A stretch of 46,885 nucleotides of DNA from an uncultured Scytonema sp. (GTDB taxonomy: Bacteria > Cyanobacteriota > Cyanobacteriia > Cyanobacteriales > Nostocaceae), in the NCBI GenBank assembly GCA_937873135.1, contig CALMVQ010000214.1, positions 1 to 46,885 of the forward strand. The letters are read 5' to 3'. Every line of letters begins with the position of its first letter. The first letter of the stretch is position 1. Of the stretch, positions 8,165 through 18,082 are shown piece by piece. The translations under genes were made by a program, and so were the position numbers. The notes under the pieces were generated by a model, which saw only the letters and a program-made list of their open reading frames with translations, was not told the DNA's origin and made no database searches.

Positions 8165-9760
8165 CTATAGGCTCACTTGCTGTTGTTCTTTGTTCTTTTG
8201 TAATCCAGAACACAATCTATTCATTGCATTTACGTATGCCTGAGCGGAGGCCACGATGATATCAGTGTTTGCTGCGTGACCTGAATACACTCGCCCTTGA
8301 TGCTGTAATCTAATGGTGACTTCTCCAATAGCATCAATACCTGCTGTTACCGATTGTACAGAAAACTCAATCAACTGGTTCGGCATATCTACCACGCGGT
8401 TGATCGCTTTGTAAACAGCATCCACTGGCCCTGTGCCGATCGCCGCATCAGTTAATTCTTCACCTTCTGGAGTCCGCAGGGTGACTGTCGCGGTGGGACG
8501 GGCGAGATCGCCGCAGGAAACTTGCACCAACTCCAAACGGAACAAATCGGGGGCTTGTTGGATTTCATCGTTAACAATTGCTTCCAAATCCCAATCAGAA
8601 ATTTCTTTCTTTTTGTCTGCAACCTCTTTAAACCTGACAAATGCTTTATTCAACTCTGTTTCTGACAGTTCAAATCCCAATTCTTTCAAGCGAGTGCGGA
8701 AGGCATTTCTCCCCGAATGTTTACCCAAGACAATGAGATTTTCTGTCAATCCAATTAATTGGGCATCCATAATTTCATAGGTGAGCTTATTTTTCAGCAC
8801 CCCATCTTGATGAATACCAGACTCATGAGCAAAAGCATTTGCCCCGACAATTGCTTTATTTGGCTGTACCAGCATTCCTGTCAAATTGGAAACTTGGCGC
8901 GAGGTTTTATAAATTTGTCTCGTGTCAATATTTGTCAGGGGTGCTTCCGAATCAACCGGACGTCCTAAAAATGGGTTAAAATACTGTCGTCGGACGTGCA
9001 AAGCCATTACCAATTCTTCTAACGCTGCATTTCCTGCCCGTTCGCCAATCCCATTGATCGTGCATTCTAACTGTCGTGCGCCATTTTTCACGGCTTCTAG
9101 GAAATTAGCAACTGCTAAACCTAAGTCATTGTGTCCGTGAACGGAAATAATTGCTTTATCAATATTAGGAACATTTTCTTTAATGCCTTTAATTATTGCG
9201 CCAAATTCACTTGGTGTCGTATAACCAACTGTGTCTGGAATGTTAACTGTTGTCGCGCCTGCAGCGATCACTGCTTCTAATACTTCGTAAAGAAATTCTG
9301 GATCGCTACGTCCGGCATCTTCTGGAGAAAATTCTACATCCGTAGTGAAAGTTTTGGCGTAGGCCACCATTTCTCTTGCGATCGCCAGAACTTCTGGTTT
9401 TGTTTTCTTTAATTTGTACTCGAGGTGAATATTGCTTGTGGCGATAAAAGTATGAATTCTCCCTTTAGCTGCTGGTTTGATAGCTGCTGCTGCTGCTTTA
9501 ATATCATCTTGCCTTGCTCTTGCCAAAGAGCAAATGACAGGTCCATTTTCTGTCCCTACCGTAGAGGCAATTTTGCTAACGGCCTCAAAATCTCCAGAAC
9601 TGGTAAAGGCGAAACCTGCTTCTATCACATCTACGCCCAAACGTGCCAGTTGCTTAGCAATTGTTAGCTTTTCATCTATATTTAAGGTTGCTCCCGGACT
9701 TTGTTCACCATCTCGAAGTGTAGTGTCAAAAATAATGATTTTTTCGGGCAAAGTATTCAT
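8165..9760 (-). CDS. leuA: 2-isopropylmalate synthase
   Basis: Condenses acetyl-CoA with 2-oxoisovalerate, the first committed step of leucine synthesis. 531 residues from ATG 9760, which has AAGGAG 6 nt upstream; an in-frame TTG two codons earlier is less likely. The TIM-barrel signature [15 protein letters not shown] sits near residue 13, the metal-binding [12 protein letters not shown] in the middle, and a C-terminal LeuA regulatory (leucine-binding) domain after about residue 385. It is full length and monocistronic. The 200 bp upstream show no leader peptide I can support. Confidence 0.96.
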   Translation of the reverse strand: MNTLPEKIIIFDTTLRDGEQSPGATLNIDEKLTIAKQLARLGVDVIEAGFAFTSSGDFEAVSKIASTVGTENGPVICSLARARQDDIKAAAAAIKPAAKGRIHTFIATSNIHLEYKLKKTKPEVLAIAREMVAYAKTFTTDVEFSPEDAGRSDPEFLYEVLEAVIAAGATTVNIPDTVGYTTPSEFGAIIKGIKENVPNIDKAIISVHGHNDLGLAVANFLEAVKNGARQLECTINGIGERAGNAALEELVMALHVRRQYFNPFLGRPVDSEAPLTNIDTRQIYKTSRQVSNLTGMLVQPNKAIVGANAFAHESGIHQDGVLKNKLTYEIMDAQLIGLTENLIVLGKHSGRNAFRTRLKELGFELSETELNKAFVRFKEVADKKKEISDWDLEAIVNDEIQQAPDLFRLELVQVSCGDLARPTATVTLRTPEGEELTDAAIGTGPVDAVYKAINRVVDMPNQLIEFSVQSVTAGIDAIGEVTIRLQHQGRVYSGHAANTDIIVASAQAYVNAMNRLCSGLQKNKEQQQVSL

Positions 9761-9969
9761 TTCCAACTCCTTGTATAGTTTTTCCTTGTGGTTTAAAAGT
9801 AAGCATTCAGCGGTTAGCTGTCAGCTATCAGCATGTATGATAGTGCTAATCCAATATCTGAGTATTTTTATAATTCCATTTATAGCTGATTGATGAATGC
9901 TTCTGCTTTAAATACCTTAAACTTTATTTTTTGACTTGTACGTTATGTAAAAAATAATTGCTTATTTTA

Positions 9970-10491
9970 CTAACCTTCTACTTTTTCTATTCGCTCCCGG
10001 ATATCGTTTAAATCTATATATCTGTCCGTGGCATTACGCAATTCTCTGGCTATCATTCCTTCAGTTGATACTACTGTAATATAAGTACTTTTTCCTCTTA
10101 ATAATTCGATAGCTCTTTCAAAATCTCCATCTCCACTAAACAAAACGACTCGGTCATACTGATCTACTGTATTAAACATATCTACAACAATTTCAATATC
10201 TAAGTTGGCTTTTTGTGAATAACGACCCGAGGCATCATCATAGTATTCTTTGAGAATTTTAGTTCTAACGGTATATCCTAAACTAATGAGAGCATCTCTG
10301 AAACCTCGCTGATCTTGAGGGTCTTTTAGACCTGTATACCAAAATGCATTGATTAAGGCTGTTTCCGACTGTTCGTTTCTAAAGTATTCTAAGACGCGCC
10401 TTGGGTCAAAAAACCAGCCATTTTTTTGTTGAGCATAGAACATATTGTTTCCGTCTACAAAAATAGACAGACGATTCATTGGAGAACCCAT
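9970..10491 (-). CDS. NYN-domain (LabA/DUF88-like) protein
   Basis: 173 residues. The NYN fold belongs to the PIN-like nucleases. Visible acidic motifs are FVDGNNMFY (about 9-17), DLEIVVDMF (about 95) and FSGDGDFERAIELL (about 115), plus a final STEGMIARELRNATDRYIDL. LabA-like members in cyanobacteria have been linked to circadian output; an RNA-processing role is the family expectation, and neither is shown here. It stands alone between leuA and a long gap. The start could also be Met5, but no ribosome binding site decides between them. Confidence 0.88.
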   Translation of the reverse strand: MGSPMNRLSIFVDGNNMFYAQQKNGWFFDPRRVLEYFRNEQSETALINAFWYTGLKDPQDQRGFRDALISLGYTVRTKILKEYYDDASGRYSQKANLDIEIVVDMFNTVDQYDRVVLFSGDGDFERAIELLRGKSTYITVVSTEGMIARELRNATDRYIDLNDIRERIEKVEG

Positions 10492-11192
10492 AGAAAGTTA
10501 CACCTAATAATATATAAAGAATTTAGATGGAACAATAGATTATAGCAATTATAAAATGTTAAATTCGATAATATCTATAAACATATTGTCATATATAGTT
10601 GTTATCTAACCTCTCTTAAAGCATAAAATTGACTGTCTCTCAGATGCTGAACCTTTTTCACCGTCGGCGCTATTAGATGCTCCCACGATCAAAATCTACC
10701 AATAAAATCGACTAAGTAACATGATTCATCGCTGTATACCAATCAAGTTTACTCCTAAAGAGGTATGTAATAAGCTATGAATAGGTTGTGACTTAATGCT
10801 CATATACGGCTTTTATGATTAAACGGAGGACACAGGCGATCGCATTGATCACTCAGCTTCAAGGGATGGACAGCAAACCTCGTCTTATAGAGTAGAGTAG
10901 AGTCGCAGAACATCTTCGTTTTTGGCAGAATCAAGCCGCAACGTCGTATGTGTCTGTGAAACAGTAACAAAGAAAAACACTTGTCGTTTATTGAAAAAGG
11001 AGTGCATGACATTAGAATACACGAAGTAGAAAATAACATACTCAAGATTTAGGACTCAGAACTCATGTCTATTTTGGTGAGAAACAAAAGATAAGTTACA
11101 AAAATATAAGATTCTCATTCTTAGCCTTACTCTAAAGTTAAGAGCGTATAAAAAAACAAAGGGATCATACGTAAATCATTCGGCAATATGAT
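10492..11192. other. Intergenic region, 700 bp, no gene recognised
   Basis: Stop codons interrupt all frames and no family resemblance was found. It contains one HIP1 site near 10834 and AT-rich stretches. It separates the divergent NYN gene and CHASE2-kinase gene, so promoters for both should lie here, but I cannot place them with confidence. Confidence 0.5.
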
Positions 11193-13589
11193 ATGCCAAA
11201 AGAAACTATATCCAGCTTAACCAAAAAACATATCTCAGCGACTAATAGACCAACGAGTAAACAAACAAAAGCAACTGCGACGGTATCGCTACGTCACTCA
11301 AAGCTAATGGCACGCTTGGGTCATCTGTTTGCCAGTACTTCGGTAGTGGTAGCTTCCCTACTCGCAACTTCTAGTTCAGACTTACCTAAAGTGATGGAAA
11401 GTCAGGCACAAACGGTATTTTATCTCATGCGTGGAGCAGTCGTTCCTCCAGAAGATATTGTGATTTTGGCAATTGACGAAGAGTCTATATCCATTCCACA
11501 GCAGTACTACCAAACAGATCCACAACAGTATGCCAATTTAGAACCCTTGAAAGCTTTTCCCTTCAAACGTGAGGCATATGCTAAGGTTATTGATAAGTTG
11601 ATGAAAGCCGGAGCACGTTCTGTTGCCCTGGATGTAGTATTTGACACACCTAGTCGTTATGGAGAGACAGATGATCGCCGATTGCAACGGACATTGCGGG
11701 CGTTTGCAGGCAAAGTGACCTTAGCTGCCAGCTACAATGATTCGGAGATTTACCAAGGGCAGATTAACAAACTAAACGAACCTCAGCCCTTATTTTGGAC
11801 AAAGCCAGTGTCGGTCGGCTTGGTGAATTTCCCTTTAGAGGTAGATGGTAAAATTCAAAAATTAAGCAGTGAATATATTAAATCGTTAGCAGATACAGAT
11901 GATGCCTTAGTCGTGGATATACCCTCCTTTGATGAAGCGACTCTTAAGGCAGCTAAAGTCAATTATCTCCTACCAAAGGGCAATCGGATTTATTTTTACG
12001 GACCGACAGGTACGTTTAAAATGATTTCCTTCATGCACGTACTAGAACCAGAGAATTGGAACACTTATTTGCAGCAGGGAAAAGTTTTCAAAAACAAAGT
12101 CGTCCTCATAGGCGCAACAGATAAGTTGCAAAAAGATTATTTTCCAGTACCTGCTTCCACAAGCTGGCTGTCTTCTCAGGAAATGTCAGGTGTGGAAGTT
12201 CATGCCAACGCGATCGCAACTTTAATGGAAGGTAAGGCAATCTCCCAAGCCATTGAAAATCCAATAGGGTGCGGTTTATTTGTCTTCGGTTTAGTAGGTG
12301 GATGTGGTGTCATAGTTGCTAGAAAAAAGCCAGGAATAACAAGATTTTTCTTAAGCGTTGCTCTGGCAATTTCTTGGGGAGGAATAAGTTATGTGTTATT
12401 TCTCTACGGTCAGTTAATTTTTCCCACAGCTGTGCCAGTGGTCGCGATTACGGTGATCGGACTCTGCTATTTGGGAACTGAAGTAGTCAGGGAAATATTA
12501 AGAAAAAGCCAATTGGTGAAGATTTTTCAGAAATATGCATCTCACCAAGTTGTCCAGGAGATTCTCAGCCAACAGGATGATCTCAGAGATCTCCTCCAGC
12601 AAAGGGAAATGGCGTTATCAGGAAAAATCCTGGAAGGACGCTACAAAATTGTGAGAGTTCTCGGTTCTGGTGGATTCAGTGAAACTTACATTGCTGAAGA
12701 TATGAAACTTCCCGACAATCCTTTATGTGTTGTTAAACAGCTAAAACCTGCCAATACTAAATCAGAACAGTTGGTGATCGCCAGACGTTTATTTAACTCA
12801 GAAGCTAAAACACTGTACAAGTTGGGAACAAATAACCAAATACCTCAGCTTTTTGCTTACTTTGAAGAGGAAGAAGAATTTTATTTAGTTCAAGAGTATA
12901 TAGTTGGTCATGCTTTGAGTCAGGAACTGCCAACGGGTAAACGCCTGCAACAGGCAAAAGTTATTGAGATTTTACGCGACTTATTACAAACATTAACGTT
13001 TGTCCATCATAACGGCGTGATTCACCGAGATATTAAACCCAACAATATCATCCGGCGAGACTCAGATAGCAAGCTGGTACTGATTGACTTTGGTGCTGTT
13101 AAGGAAGTCACCACACAACTGCTTAATAATCCAGAACAAACAGCTTTCACCATTGGTATTGGGACTAGAGGTTATGCTCCAAGCGAGCAATATTATGGGC
13201 GTCCTCAATACAGTAGTGACATCTATGCAGTTGGCATGATTGCTATTAAAGCTTTAACTGGCATAGCTCCCCATGAAATCGAAAGAGATGCAAGTGGAGA
13301 GTTAAAATGGGTTGATAAGGCAGACGTAAGCGACGCTCTTGCTAAAATTCTCAGTAAGATGGTGTTGGAGGACTTTCAGCAGCGATATCAATCTGCATCC
13401 TTAGCACTTGAGGAACTTGACGAATTGATAAATTATGAAGACACAAAATCTTTGTCCAACAACGGGTTGTTAATCAATACTTTATCTCTGGAATATGATT
13501 CTGATACTCCGACTACACCTTGGGTGGAAGTATCTGAAGAAACTTCACAATGGCCATCTTCCACATCCATCTTACCGCCACGTTCGTAA
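11193..13589 (+). CDS. CHASE2-domain Ser/Thr protein kinase
   Basis: 798 residues. A short basic cytoplasmic tail is followed by a transmembrane segment near 50-65, an extracytoplasmic CHASE2 sensor (about 65-350: VVPPEDIVILAIDEESI, VFKNKVVLIGATD, GVEVHANAIATLM), and transmembrane segments between 355 and 430. The kinase domain spans about 485-740: P-loop GSGGFSETY (491-499), CVVKQL lysine near 515, HRDIKPNN from H611, DFG near 632, APSEQYYGRPQYSSDIYAVG activation/P+1 region. All catalytic residues are present. The ligand is unknown. It lies next to a FecR protein and an outer-membrane barrel, which may form a signalling group. Confidence 0.92.
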   Translation: MPKETISSLTKKHISATNRPTSKQTKATATVSLRHSKLMARLGHLFASTSVVVASLLATSSSDLPKVMESQAQTVFYLMRGAVVPPEDIVILAIDEESISIPQQYYQTDPQQYANLEPLKAFPFKREAYAKVIDKLMKAGARSVALDVVFDTPSRYGETDDRRLQRTLRAFAGKVTLAASYNDSEIYQGQINKLNEPQPLFWTKPVSVGLVNFPLEVDGKIQKLSSEYIKSLADTDDALVVDIPSFDEATLKAAKVNYLLPKGNRIYFYGPTGTFKMISFMHVLEPENWNTYLQQGKVFKNKVVLIGATDKLQKDYFPVPASTSWLSSQEMSGVEVHANAIATLMEGKAISQAIENPIGCGLFVFGLVGGCGVIVARKKPGITRFFLSVALAISWGGISYVLFLYGQLIFPTAVPVVAITVIGLCYLGTEVVREILRKSQLVKIFQKYASHQVVQEILSQQDDLRDLLQQREMALSGKILEGRYKIVRVLGSGGFSETYIAEDMKLPDNPLCVVKQLKPANTKSEQLVIARRLFNSEAKTLYKLGTNNQIPQLFAYFEEEEEFYLVQEYIVGHALSQELPTGKRLQQAKVIEILRDLLQTLTFVHHNGVIHRDIKPNNIIRRDSDSKLVLIDFGAVKEVTTQLLNNPEQTAFTIGIGTRGYAPSEQYYGRPQYSSDIYAVGMIAIKALTGIAPHEIERDASGELKWVDKADVSDALAKILSKMVLEDFQQRYQSASLALEELDELINYEDTKSLSNNGLLINTLSLEYDSDTPTTPWVEVSEETSQWPSSTSILPPRS

Positions 13590-13639
13590 ATTATTGGCAA
13601 TTTTTTTAACTGCTAGATATTACCGCAATTTCTAGTAAT

Positions 13640-13830
13640 TAGGACTTACGCATTGAGAGAAATTGTCTGATATGCTTTCAGCATTTTTAGCGCCTCAACT
13701 TTTGATTTTTCCACGAATGAGAGTTTTCCCGTCCACCCTAGGGGCTCTGGACCAAGAGCCCTTACGAGTCGGAAACGACCATGATCCGTTAATACACAAG
13801 ATATTTAATTTGTATAGTGCGTAAGTCCTA
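13640..13830. mobile_element. MITE-like element with 13-bp ends TAGGACTTACGCA
   Basis: TAGGACTTACGCA (13640-13652) is exactly mirrored by TGCGTAAGTCCTA (13818-13830), giving a 191-bp element without coding capacity. The outer TA on both sides is compatible with a TA target duplication as in the IS630/Tc1 group, but the palindrome makes that ambiguous. Its last three bases (CTA) are also the first three bases of the adjoining MITE copy C. Confidence 0.8.
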
Positions 13831-13937
13831 GTACAACAAGGCAAAAGTAAAAAGTAAAAAGTAAAAAGAAAGAACCTTATTTTGTAAGGGTTTTAACTAT
13901 TTCAGATGGGTGGTTTATTTCCGCCGATCTGTACTAG
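13828..13937 (+). mobile_element. MITE copy C (CTAGTACA...TGTACTAG), 110 bp
   Basis: Ends CTAGTACA (13828-13835) and TGTACTAG (13930-13937) as in copy B. The internal heptamers are TAAAAAG rather than TCAAAAG, and the CTATTTCAGATGGGTGG block is conserved. It starts inside the terminal CTA of the preceding 191-bp element, so one element was inserted into the end of the other. CTAGTAATT occurs just before the pair (13632-13640) and at its right edge (13934-13942). Confidence 0.85.
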
Positions 13938-14033
13938 TAATTTTCAAATCTTGGACACTTGCACAGGAAGCAATAAAGTTTGCTTAGAGGTGATTAGTGA
14001 GAATTTCAAGCGTGTAGAGACACCAGTGAACTA

Positions 14034-14054
14034 CCCCGCCTCAAGGAGACGGGG
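14034..14054. other. GC-rich hairpin CCCCGCCTC/GAGACGGGG
   Basis: A 9-bp stem with one mismatch and an AAG loop, 33 bp beyond the fecR stop on the minus strand. There is no following T-run on either strand, so it is more likely a repeat relic than an intrinsic terminator. Confidence 0.5.
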
Positions 14055-14086
14055 CGTTCGTCAAAACCCTTATGGATAGGAGGATG

Positions 14087-15187
14087 TCAGGTACTTCGTC
14101 TTGGATCAGAGCGTATCGTTGGGATGGTAGGAGTTGTCGTGGTTGTTGGGGTGGTAGGAGTTTGAGTGGTTGTTGGGATGGTAGGAGTTTGAGTGGTTGT
14201 TGGGATGGTAGGAGTTTGAGTGGTAATGGGGATGCTAGGAGTTTGAGTGGTAATGGGGATGCTAGGAGTTTGAGTGGTAATGGGGATGCTAGGAGTTTGA
14301 GTGGTGACAGGGTTGGCTAGATTAACCACTGGCTTGCGATTGTTGTCCCTATTTGATAGGATTTCTCCTATATCTTGTAGATTTCTGACTGGAAGCTTGT
14401 CTCTAGTAATACTGTTATTAGGCAAATTTGAGGTATTGGAAGTCTGCCCAGAAAAATCCAAATTTTTAATGACTTGCTGACTAATGAGTGGTGACTGTTC
14501 TTTCAATGCGGCGAGAGTTTCAGCTTGAACCTTTGCGAGCGCAGGATCTGGATGAGTTACCCCTGACTGATTGAGATAAAGTCCCTTAACTAAATCGCTT
14601 GTATTGTAAAAAGTTCTCAAATCAAAATTGTAGAACCTTTGAAATTTCCCTTGAACTATCACCATTAATTGTCCTGCTGCCAGCATTTGACTTTGAGAAG
14701 CATCTTTATTGAAAACTTGAATGCCACTATTTGTCAGCGCACCAACAACTGTCGTGTCTGTTTTTTCGTCATAATGCACAAATAACGCCGAACCGCGAAT
14801 TGCAGCGGCGGCACTCGGCGTGTTCACACGGGTTCGACCATTTCCTGGTGGAATTAGCAGCAGTACAGTTCCACTTGACAGGCTAAAGTTTCGAGTCTTT
14901 GGTAAAAATCGAAATATCGTTTCTTGTCCCACCCGAGCCAAAGATCTGTCATTGAAGCGCAAGTCTGCCAGGGAAGCGCGACCTGTTGCCAACCCATCTC
15001 CTGGTATCATGGCATCGCGTTTGTGTGCCTGACGCCTCGGCTGATTTTGAGGCATGAGTTGCACTACATTTCTAAGGTCCTGTACTTCAGCTTTTGTTAA
15101 AGCAGTCGTAGCACTTGCGCGATTTGGTGGCGGAATTAACAAAACTCCCCATAAAGCAACCGCGATTATTGGCAATTTGCGAAACAT
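14087..15187 (-). CDS. FecR-domain exported protein with Thr/Pro repeat tail
   Basis: 366 residues. Signal peptide MFRKLPIIAVALWGVLLIPP with likely cleavage after ASA (about residue 26). The FecR-type domain covers about 65-190, with GRASLADLRFNDRSLARVGQET, FSLSSGTVLLLIPPG and RVNTPSAAAAIRGSALFV, the usual inner-strand text. Residues ~295-357 are seven Thr/Pro-rich 9-mers, probably an extended linker or wall-facing stalk. Such FecR proteins in cyanobacteria are not iron regulators but are often encoded near CHASE2 sensors, as here. It is divergent from the downstream barrel gene. Function is inferred from context only. Confidence 0.88.
   Translation of the reverse strand: MFRKLPIIAVALWGVLLIPPPNRASATTALTKAEVQDLRNVVQLMPQNQPRRQAHKRDAMIPGDGLATGRASLADLRFNDRSLARVGQETIFRFLPKTRNFSLSSGTVLLLIPPGNGRTRVNTPSAAAAIRGSALFVHYDEKTDTTVVGALTNSGIQVFNKDASQSQMLAAGQLMVIVQGKFQRFYNFDLRTFYNTSDLVKGLYLNQSGVTHPDPALAKVQAETLAALKEQSPLISQQVIKNLDFSGQTSNTSNLPNNSITRDKLPVRNLQDIGEILSNRDNNRKPVVNLANPVTTQTPSIPITTQTPSIPITTQTPSIPITTQTPTIPTTTQTPTIPTTTQTPTTPTTTTTPTIPTIRSDPRRST
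14117..14305 (-). repeat. Seven 27-bp tandem repeats in the FecR gene
   Basis: Seven in-frame units of 9 codons encode TTQTPSIPI (three times), TTQTPTIPT (twice), TTQTPTTPT and TTTTPTIPT. The three most 5' coding units are identical at DNA level (GGGATGCTAGGAGTTTGAGT on the plus strand), so they are recent or kept uniform by slippage. Copy number is expected to vary between strains. Confidence 0.9.
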
Positions 15188-15675
15188 AGTTTCAATCCTC
15201 AGTTAATTTCACTAAACCACATTGTTTGAAGACTAGTTTTGACGTTAAAAGTTTGACCTATTATTTTTTTATTAAATTTATTCATATAACAATTTATGAG
15301 TTAAAAGGAGTCAACCATTCAGCATGATTCAATGTGACTGATTAATAGTAGTTCAATGCCTACAATATTAATTACGGAAATAAAGTAATTTTTTTCTTCT
15401 TGACACCTCTAACTTAAAGGGGGCAGTCATTCTGACTCCTTCTCATATAATCTCCCCTAAACTTTATAGATATATCCAAAATATTACTACCCTTACTTTT
15501 TCTAAATTTGCATTATTATTTTTGCCGTTGTTTTATGACATAATAGGAATTTTATAATTCAATTTCATTAAGTACAAATACTCCTTAATGTGGTTAAATC
15601 CGCAGAGAAATTGAATATTCCTACTGGAACTGAACATACAGCTGATTGGTCTACGTTTGCCAAAAGAGGTCGAAA
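15188..15675. other. Divergent promoter region between fecR and the barrel gene
   Basis: About 490 bp, AT-rich, no gene recognised. Both flanking genes read outward, so their promoters should be here. TATAATTCAATTT near 15552 and TATAGATATA near 15467 are -10-like, but no convincing -35 partner was found. Confidence 0.45.
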
Positions 15676-17013
15676 ATGCAACCTAATGGTTGGAAAAATA
15701 TATGGTGCTGGATTTTGTTAGCCTTTAGTAGTAACAACTTATGTTGCACTAGGGTAGATGCAGCGTGGGCTCAAAATCCAAACCGATGGAGTCGTAAAGA
15801 TGAATTTGTTCCAATAATAACATATCCGGTAATCGCGCACATAACTGATCAGCCATTCCAAAAGCTTGGGCCACAAAAAAAGCTAAATGTACTTTCTAGA
15901 ACTAAAGATACGGGAATAGTTTTATACGCAAACTCATTAAAGCCTAGTTTATACTCGCAAATACTGCCTCCTCCCAACCAAACCAATCAAGCACAAAATA
16001 GCAATCCACAGCGTAACGATCCACCACCACTGGAAGGACCAATCAACGATTTTCCCAAACCTTCTCCAACAGAAGTCGAGCAACGCTTAAATCCACTTAA
16101 CTTAAATTATACACAAAGAATAGAAAGGTTGCAAAAGTTACTCCAAGAGAAAAAACAACCTTCCTCAGAGTCAAATAGCAATAGTGAACTGGGCGACTTT
16201 GTTTTAGAACCACTCCCACTCAACCAAATACCAGTGCCTCCCGCCAAACCACCCATAGCTAAATCTAAATCGAAACCTATTGGTTACTTACTAGGTCGTG
16301 TTGGCTACTTTCGGACAAATAACATTTTTTCTTCAGTTCCTTCAAGAGAAGACGGCTTAATTCTTGCTGGATTGACGTTAGCCTCTGCACCATTGCCCTT
16401 AAATTCCAAGACTTATTTGATTGGCTCGATTGATGCCAACCAGGTTTATTACACTAATCAATCACAATATGATTACAATCAACTCAGATTTAACCTTGAT
16501 ATTTATCAGCAGTTAACATCACGAATGTATGGAGATATCGGTTGGACGAATCAACAGTTGTTCTACCAACGTAGTAACTCTAACAATTACCACTCTGGCG
16601 ATCGCTTTTTAAATGAGAATTCTTTCCGCCTCTCTTTAGGACGAAAAGATCCATTCACTTCCAAGTTATCGTTGAATAGCTTCTATGAATTGCGTCTGAG
16701 TTTTACTGACCCCCCTAGTGGTATAGACAGCCGCAATCGGGTCATTAATTCCTTATGGCTTTCTTTGAACTACGAATTGCAAAAACCACTGCAAGTAGGT
16801 CTTGACTACCAGTTTGGCTTATCAAACTTCACCCAACGCCGAAGAGAAGATCAATATCACCAGATCTTTGGTCACTTGACTTACGGAATTTCTGACTATA
16901 GTAATGTAAGTTTGCAAGGTGGTGTTACTTTAGGTAATTCTACTGAGCGTAATATTAATTTTGATGGCTGGTTTTTCACACTTAATTACGTTTTGCAATT
17001 GGGAAGGTTTTGA
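15676..17013 (+). CDS. Probable outer-membrane beta-barrel protein
   Basis: 445 residues from ATG 15676, which has AAGAGG 6-11 nt upstream; an in-frame GTG-like start at 15646 would disrupt the signal sequence. The N-terminus (WKNIWCWILLAFSS...AWAQ) reads as a signal peptide. Residues ~85-200 are Pro/Gln/Asn-rich. The C-terminal half has alternating polar/aromatic strands (QVYYTNQSQYDYNQLRFNLD, FDGWFFTLNYVLQLGRF) and ends in Phe, the classical C-terminal residue of outer-membrane barrels. I do not recognise a specific porin family. The neighbouring FecR and CHASE2-kinase genes suggest an envelope-sensing or export setting. Confidence 0.75.
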   Translation: MQPNGWKNIWCWILLAFSSNNLCCTRVDAAWAQNPNRWSRKDEFVPIITYPVIAHITDQPFQKLGPQKKLNVLSRTKDTGIVLYANSLKPSLYSQILPPPNQTNQAQNSNPQRNDPPPLEGPINDFPKPSPTEVEQRLNPLNLNYTQRIERLQKLLQEKKQPSSESNSNSELGDFVLEPLPLNQIPVPPAKPPIAKSKSKPIGYLLGRVGYFRTNNIFSSVPSREDGLILAGLTLASAPLPLNSKTYLIGSIDANQVYYTNQSQYDYNQLRFNLDIYQQLTSRMYGDIGWTNQQLFYQRSNSNNYHSGDRFLNENSFRLSLGRKDPFTSKLSLNSFYELRLSFTDPPSGIDSRNRVINSLWLSLNYELQKPLQVGLDYQFGLSNFTQRRREDQYHQIFGHLTYGISDYSNVSLQGGVTLGNSTERNINFDGWFFTLNYVLQLGRF

Positions 17014-17141
17014 GGCAACTACCATCCGTAAATCTCCTGCTGTATGTGTGATGGGTTACTTGCCCCGACCAACGAGCGCGATTACGACTCTCGTTCTAGT
17101 TTGACGGAGTCGCGATTTATTTTTATGGATATCCCTGAAGG
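17014..17141. repeat. Dispersed repeat, copy 1 (second copy at 46335)
   Basis: Shares long blocks with 46335-46484: CTACCATCCGTAAATCTCCT, GTATGTGTGA, ACTCTCGTTCTAG, GGAGTCGCGATTTATTTTTA. It contains a CGACTC/GAGTCG inverted repeat followed by ATTTATTTTT, so it could also act as a terminator for the barrel gene. No ORF. Confidence 0.85.
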
Positions 17142-17177
17142 TCAGTCAGTAGTTAGTAGTAAACAACCAACAACGAA

Positions 17178-17993
17178 TTAATAACTAATCCAATCACTCC
17201 AACTACCAGCATAAAGTTTACCCGTATGAATTCCAGCCAGTTCTAAAGATAATAAGTTTACACAAGCAGTCACACCAGAACCACAATAAACAAAAATTTC
17301 TTCTGCTTGTTCTAGCTGCTCCCAACGGCGACGTTGCTCTTGAATGGGAAGTAGGTAGCCTGTAGTATCTGTAACTTCAAGCCAAGGATAGTTCAATGCA
17401 CTGGGAATATGACCGGCAATTTTATCAATTGGCTCTGTTAATCCTAAATAACGATCGCTCTCCCGTGAATCCACTAAAACGACCTTTGGACTATCTTTCC
17501 GAGTTTTCACTGTCTCTCTATCGACAACCATCAGTGTTTGTACTTGGGGAGTGAGGGAAGCGATTCTCGGTTCGGGAATAACATCTGTGACGGGATACCC
17601 AGCTTTTTGCCATCCAGCAAAGCCTCCATCTAAAACTGCTACTTGCTCGTGTCCAAGATAGCGTAATAGCCACCACAGACGAGAGGCAAAGGCGAAGCGG
17701 GAATCATCGTAAGCGACAACGATTGTTTGAGAATTTACCCCAATTGTTGATAACATTTGGGCCAATTTAGTCGGGTTGGGTAAAGGATGTCTGCCTCCGT
17801 GTTCTTCCACAGGACTCGAAAGATCCTGGTTTAAGTCTAGATAATAAGCTCCATTGATATGACTCGCTTGGTACTGCTGTCGTCCCAATTGTGGTTCGGC
17901 AAAAGAAAAGCGACAATCCACTATAACGACTTGCGGAGCGTTAAGGTGTTCAAATAGCCATTCTGCAGAAACAATCAAAGAAGTATTAGTCAT
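17178..17993 (-). CDS. sseA: Rhodanese-like sulfurtransferase (3-mercaptopyruvate type)
   Basis: 271 residues from ATG 17993; a TTG three codons earlier is the alternative. Two tandem rhodanese domains: the N-terminal one is inactive (VDCRF, GAYYLDLNQDLSSP, GGRHPLPNP), and the C-terminal one carries the active Cys in FVYCGSGVTAC near residue 238. CGSGVTA rather than CRKGVTA favours 3-mercaptopyruvate over thiosulfate as donor. The reaction moves sulfur to an acceptor such as cyanide or thioredoxin. It is divergent from mnmD, which acts on thiolated tRNA; a functional link is only speculation. Confidence 0.92.
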   Translation of the reverse strand: MTNTSLIVSAEWLFEHLNAPQVVIVDCRFSFAEPQLGRQQYQASHINGAYYLDLNQDLSSPVEEHGGRHPLPNPTKLAQMLSTIGVNSQTIVVAYDDSRFAFASRLWWLLRYLGHEQVAVLDGGFAGWQKAGYPVTDVIPEPRIASLTPQVQTLMVVDRETVKTRKDSPKVVLVDSRESDRYLGLTEPIDKIAGHIPSALNYPWLEVTDTTGYLLPIQEQRRRWEQLEQAEEIFVYCGSGVTACVNLLSLELAGIHTGKLYAGSWSDWISY

Positions 17994-18082
17994 AAAAGTC
18001 AAAAAAATATGAATTAGAAATTATCAAGTTCTTCTAGCACTTATGATTTTGATTACACATTATCTTTTATTTTATTGACACA

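Noticed and set aside
9477-9893. 138-residue plus-strand ORF
   Set aside because: Antisense shadow of leuA.
14034-14054. Intrinsic terminator for fecR
   Set aside because: The stem is good but there is no U-run on the relevant strand.
14072-14320. Gly/Ser/Arg-rich plus-strand ORF
   Set aside because: It is the opposite strand of the 27-bp repeats in the FecR gene.
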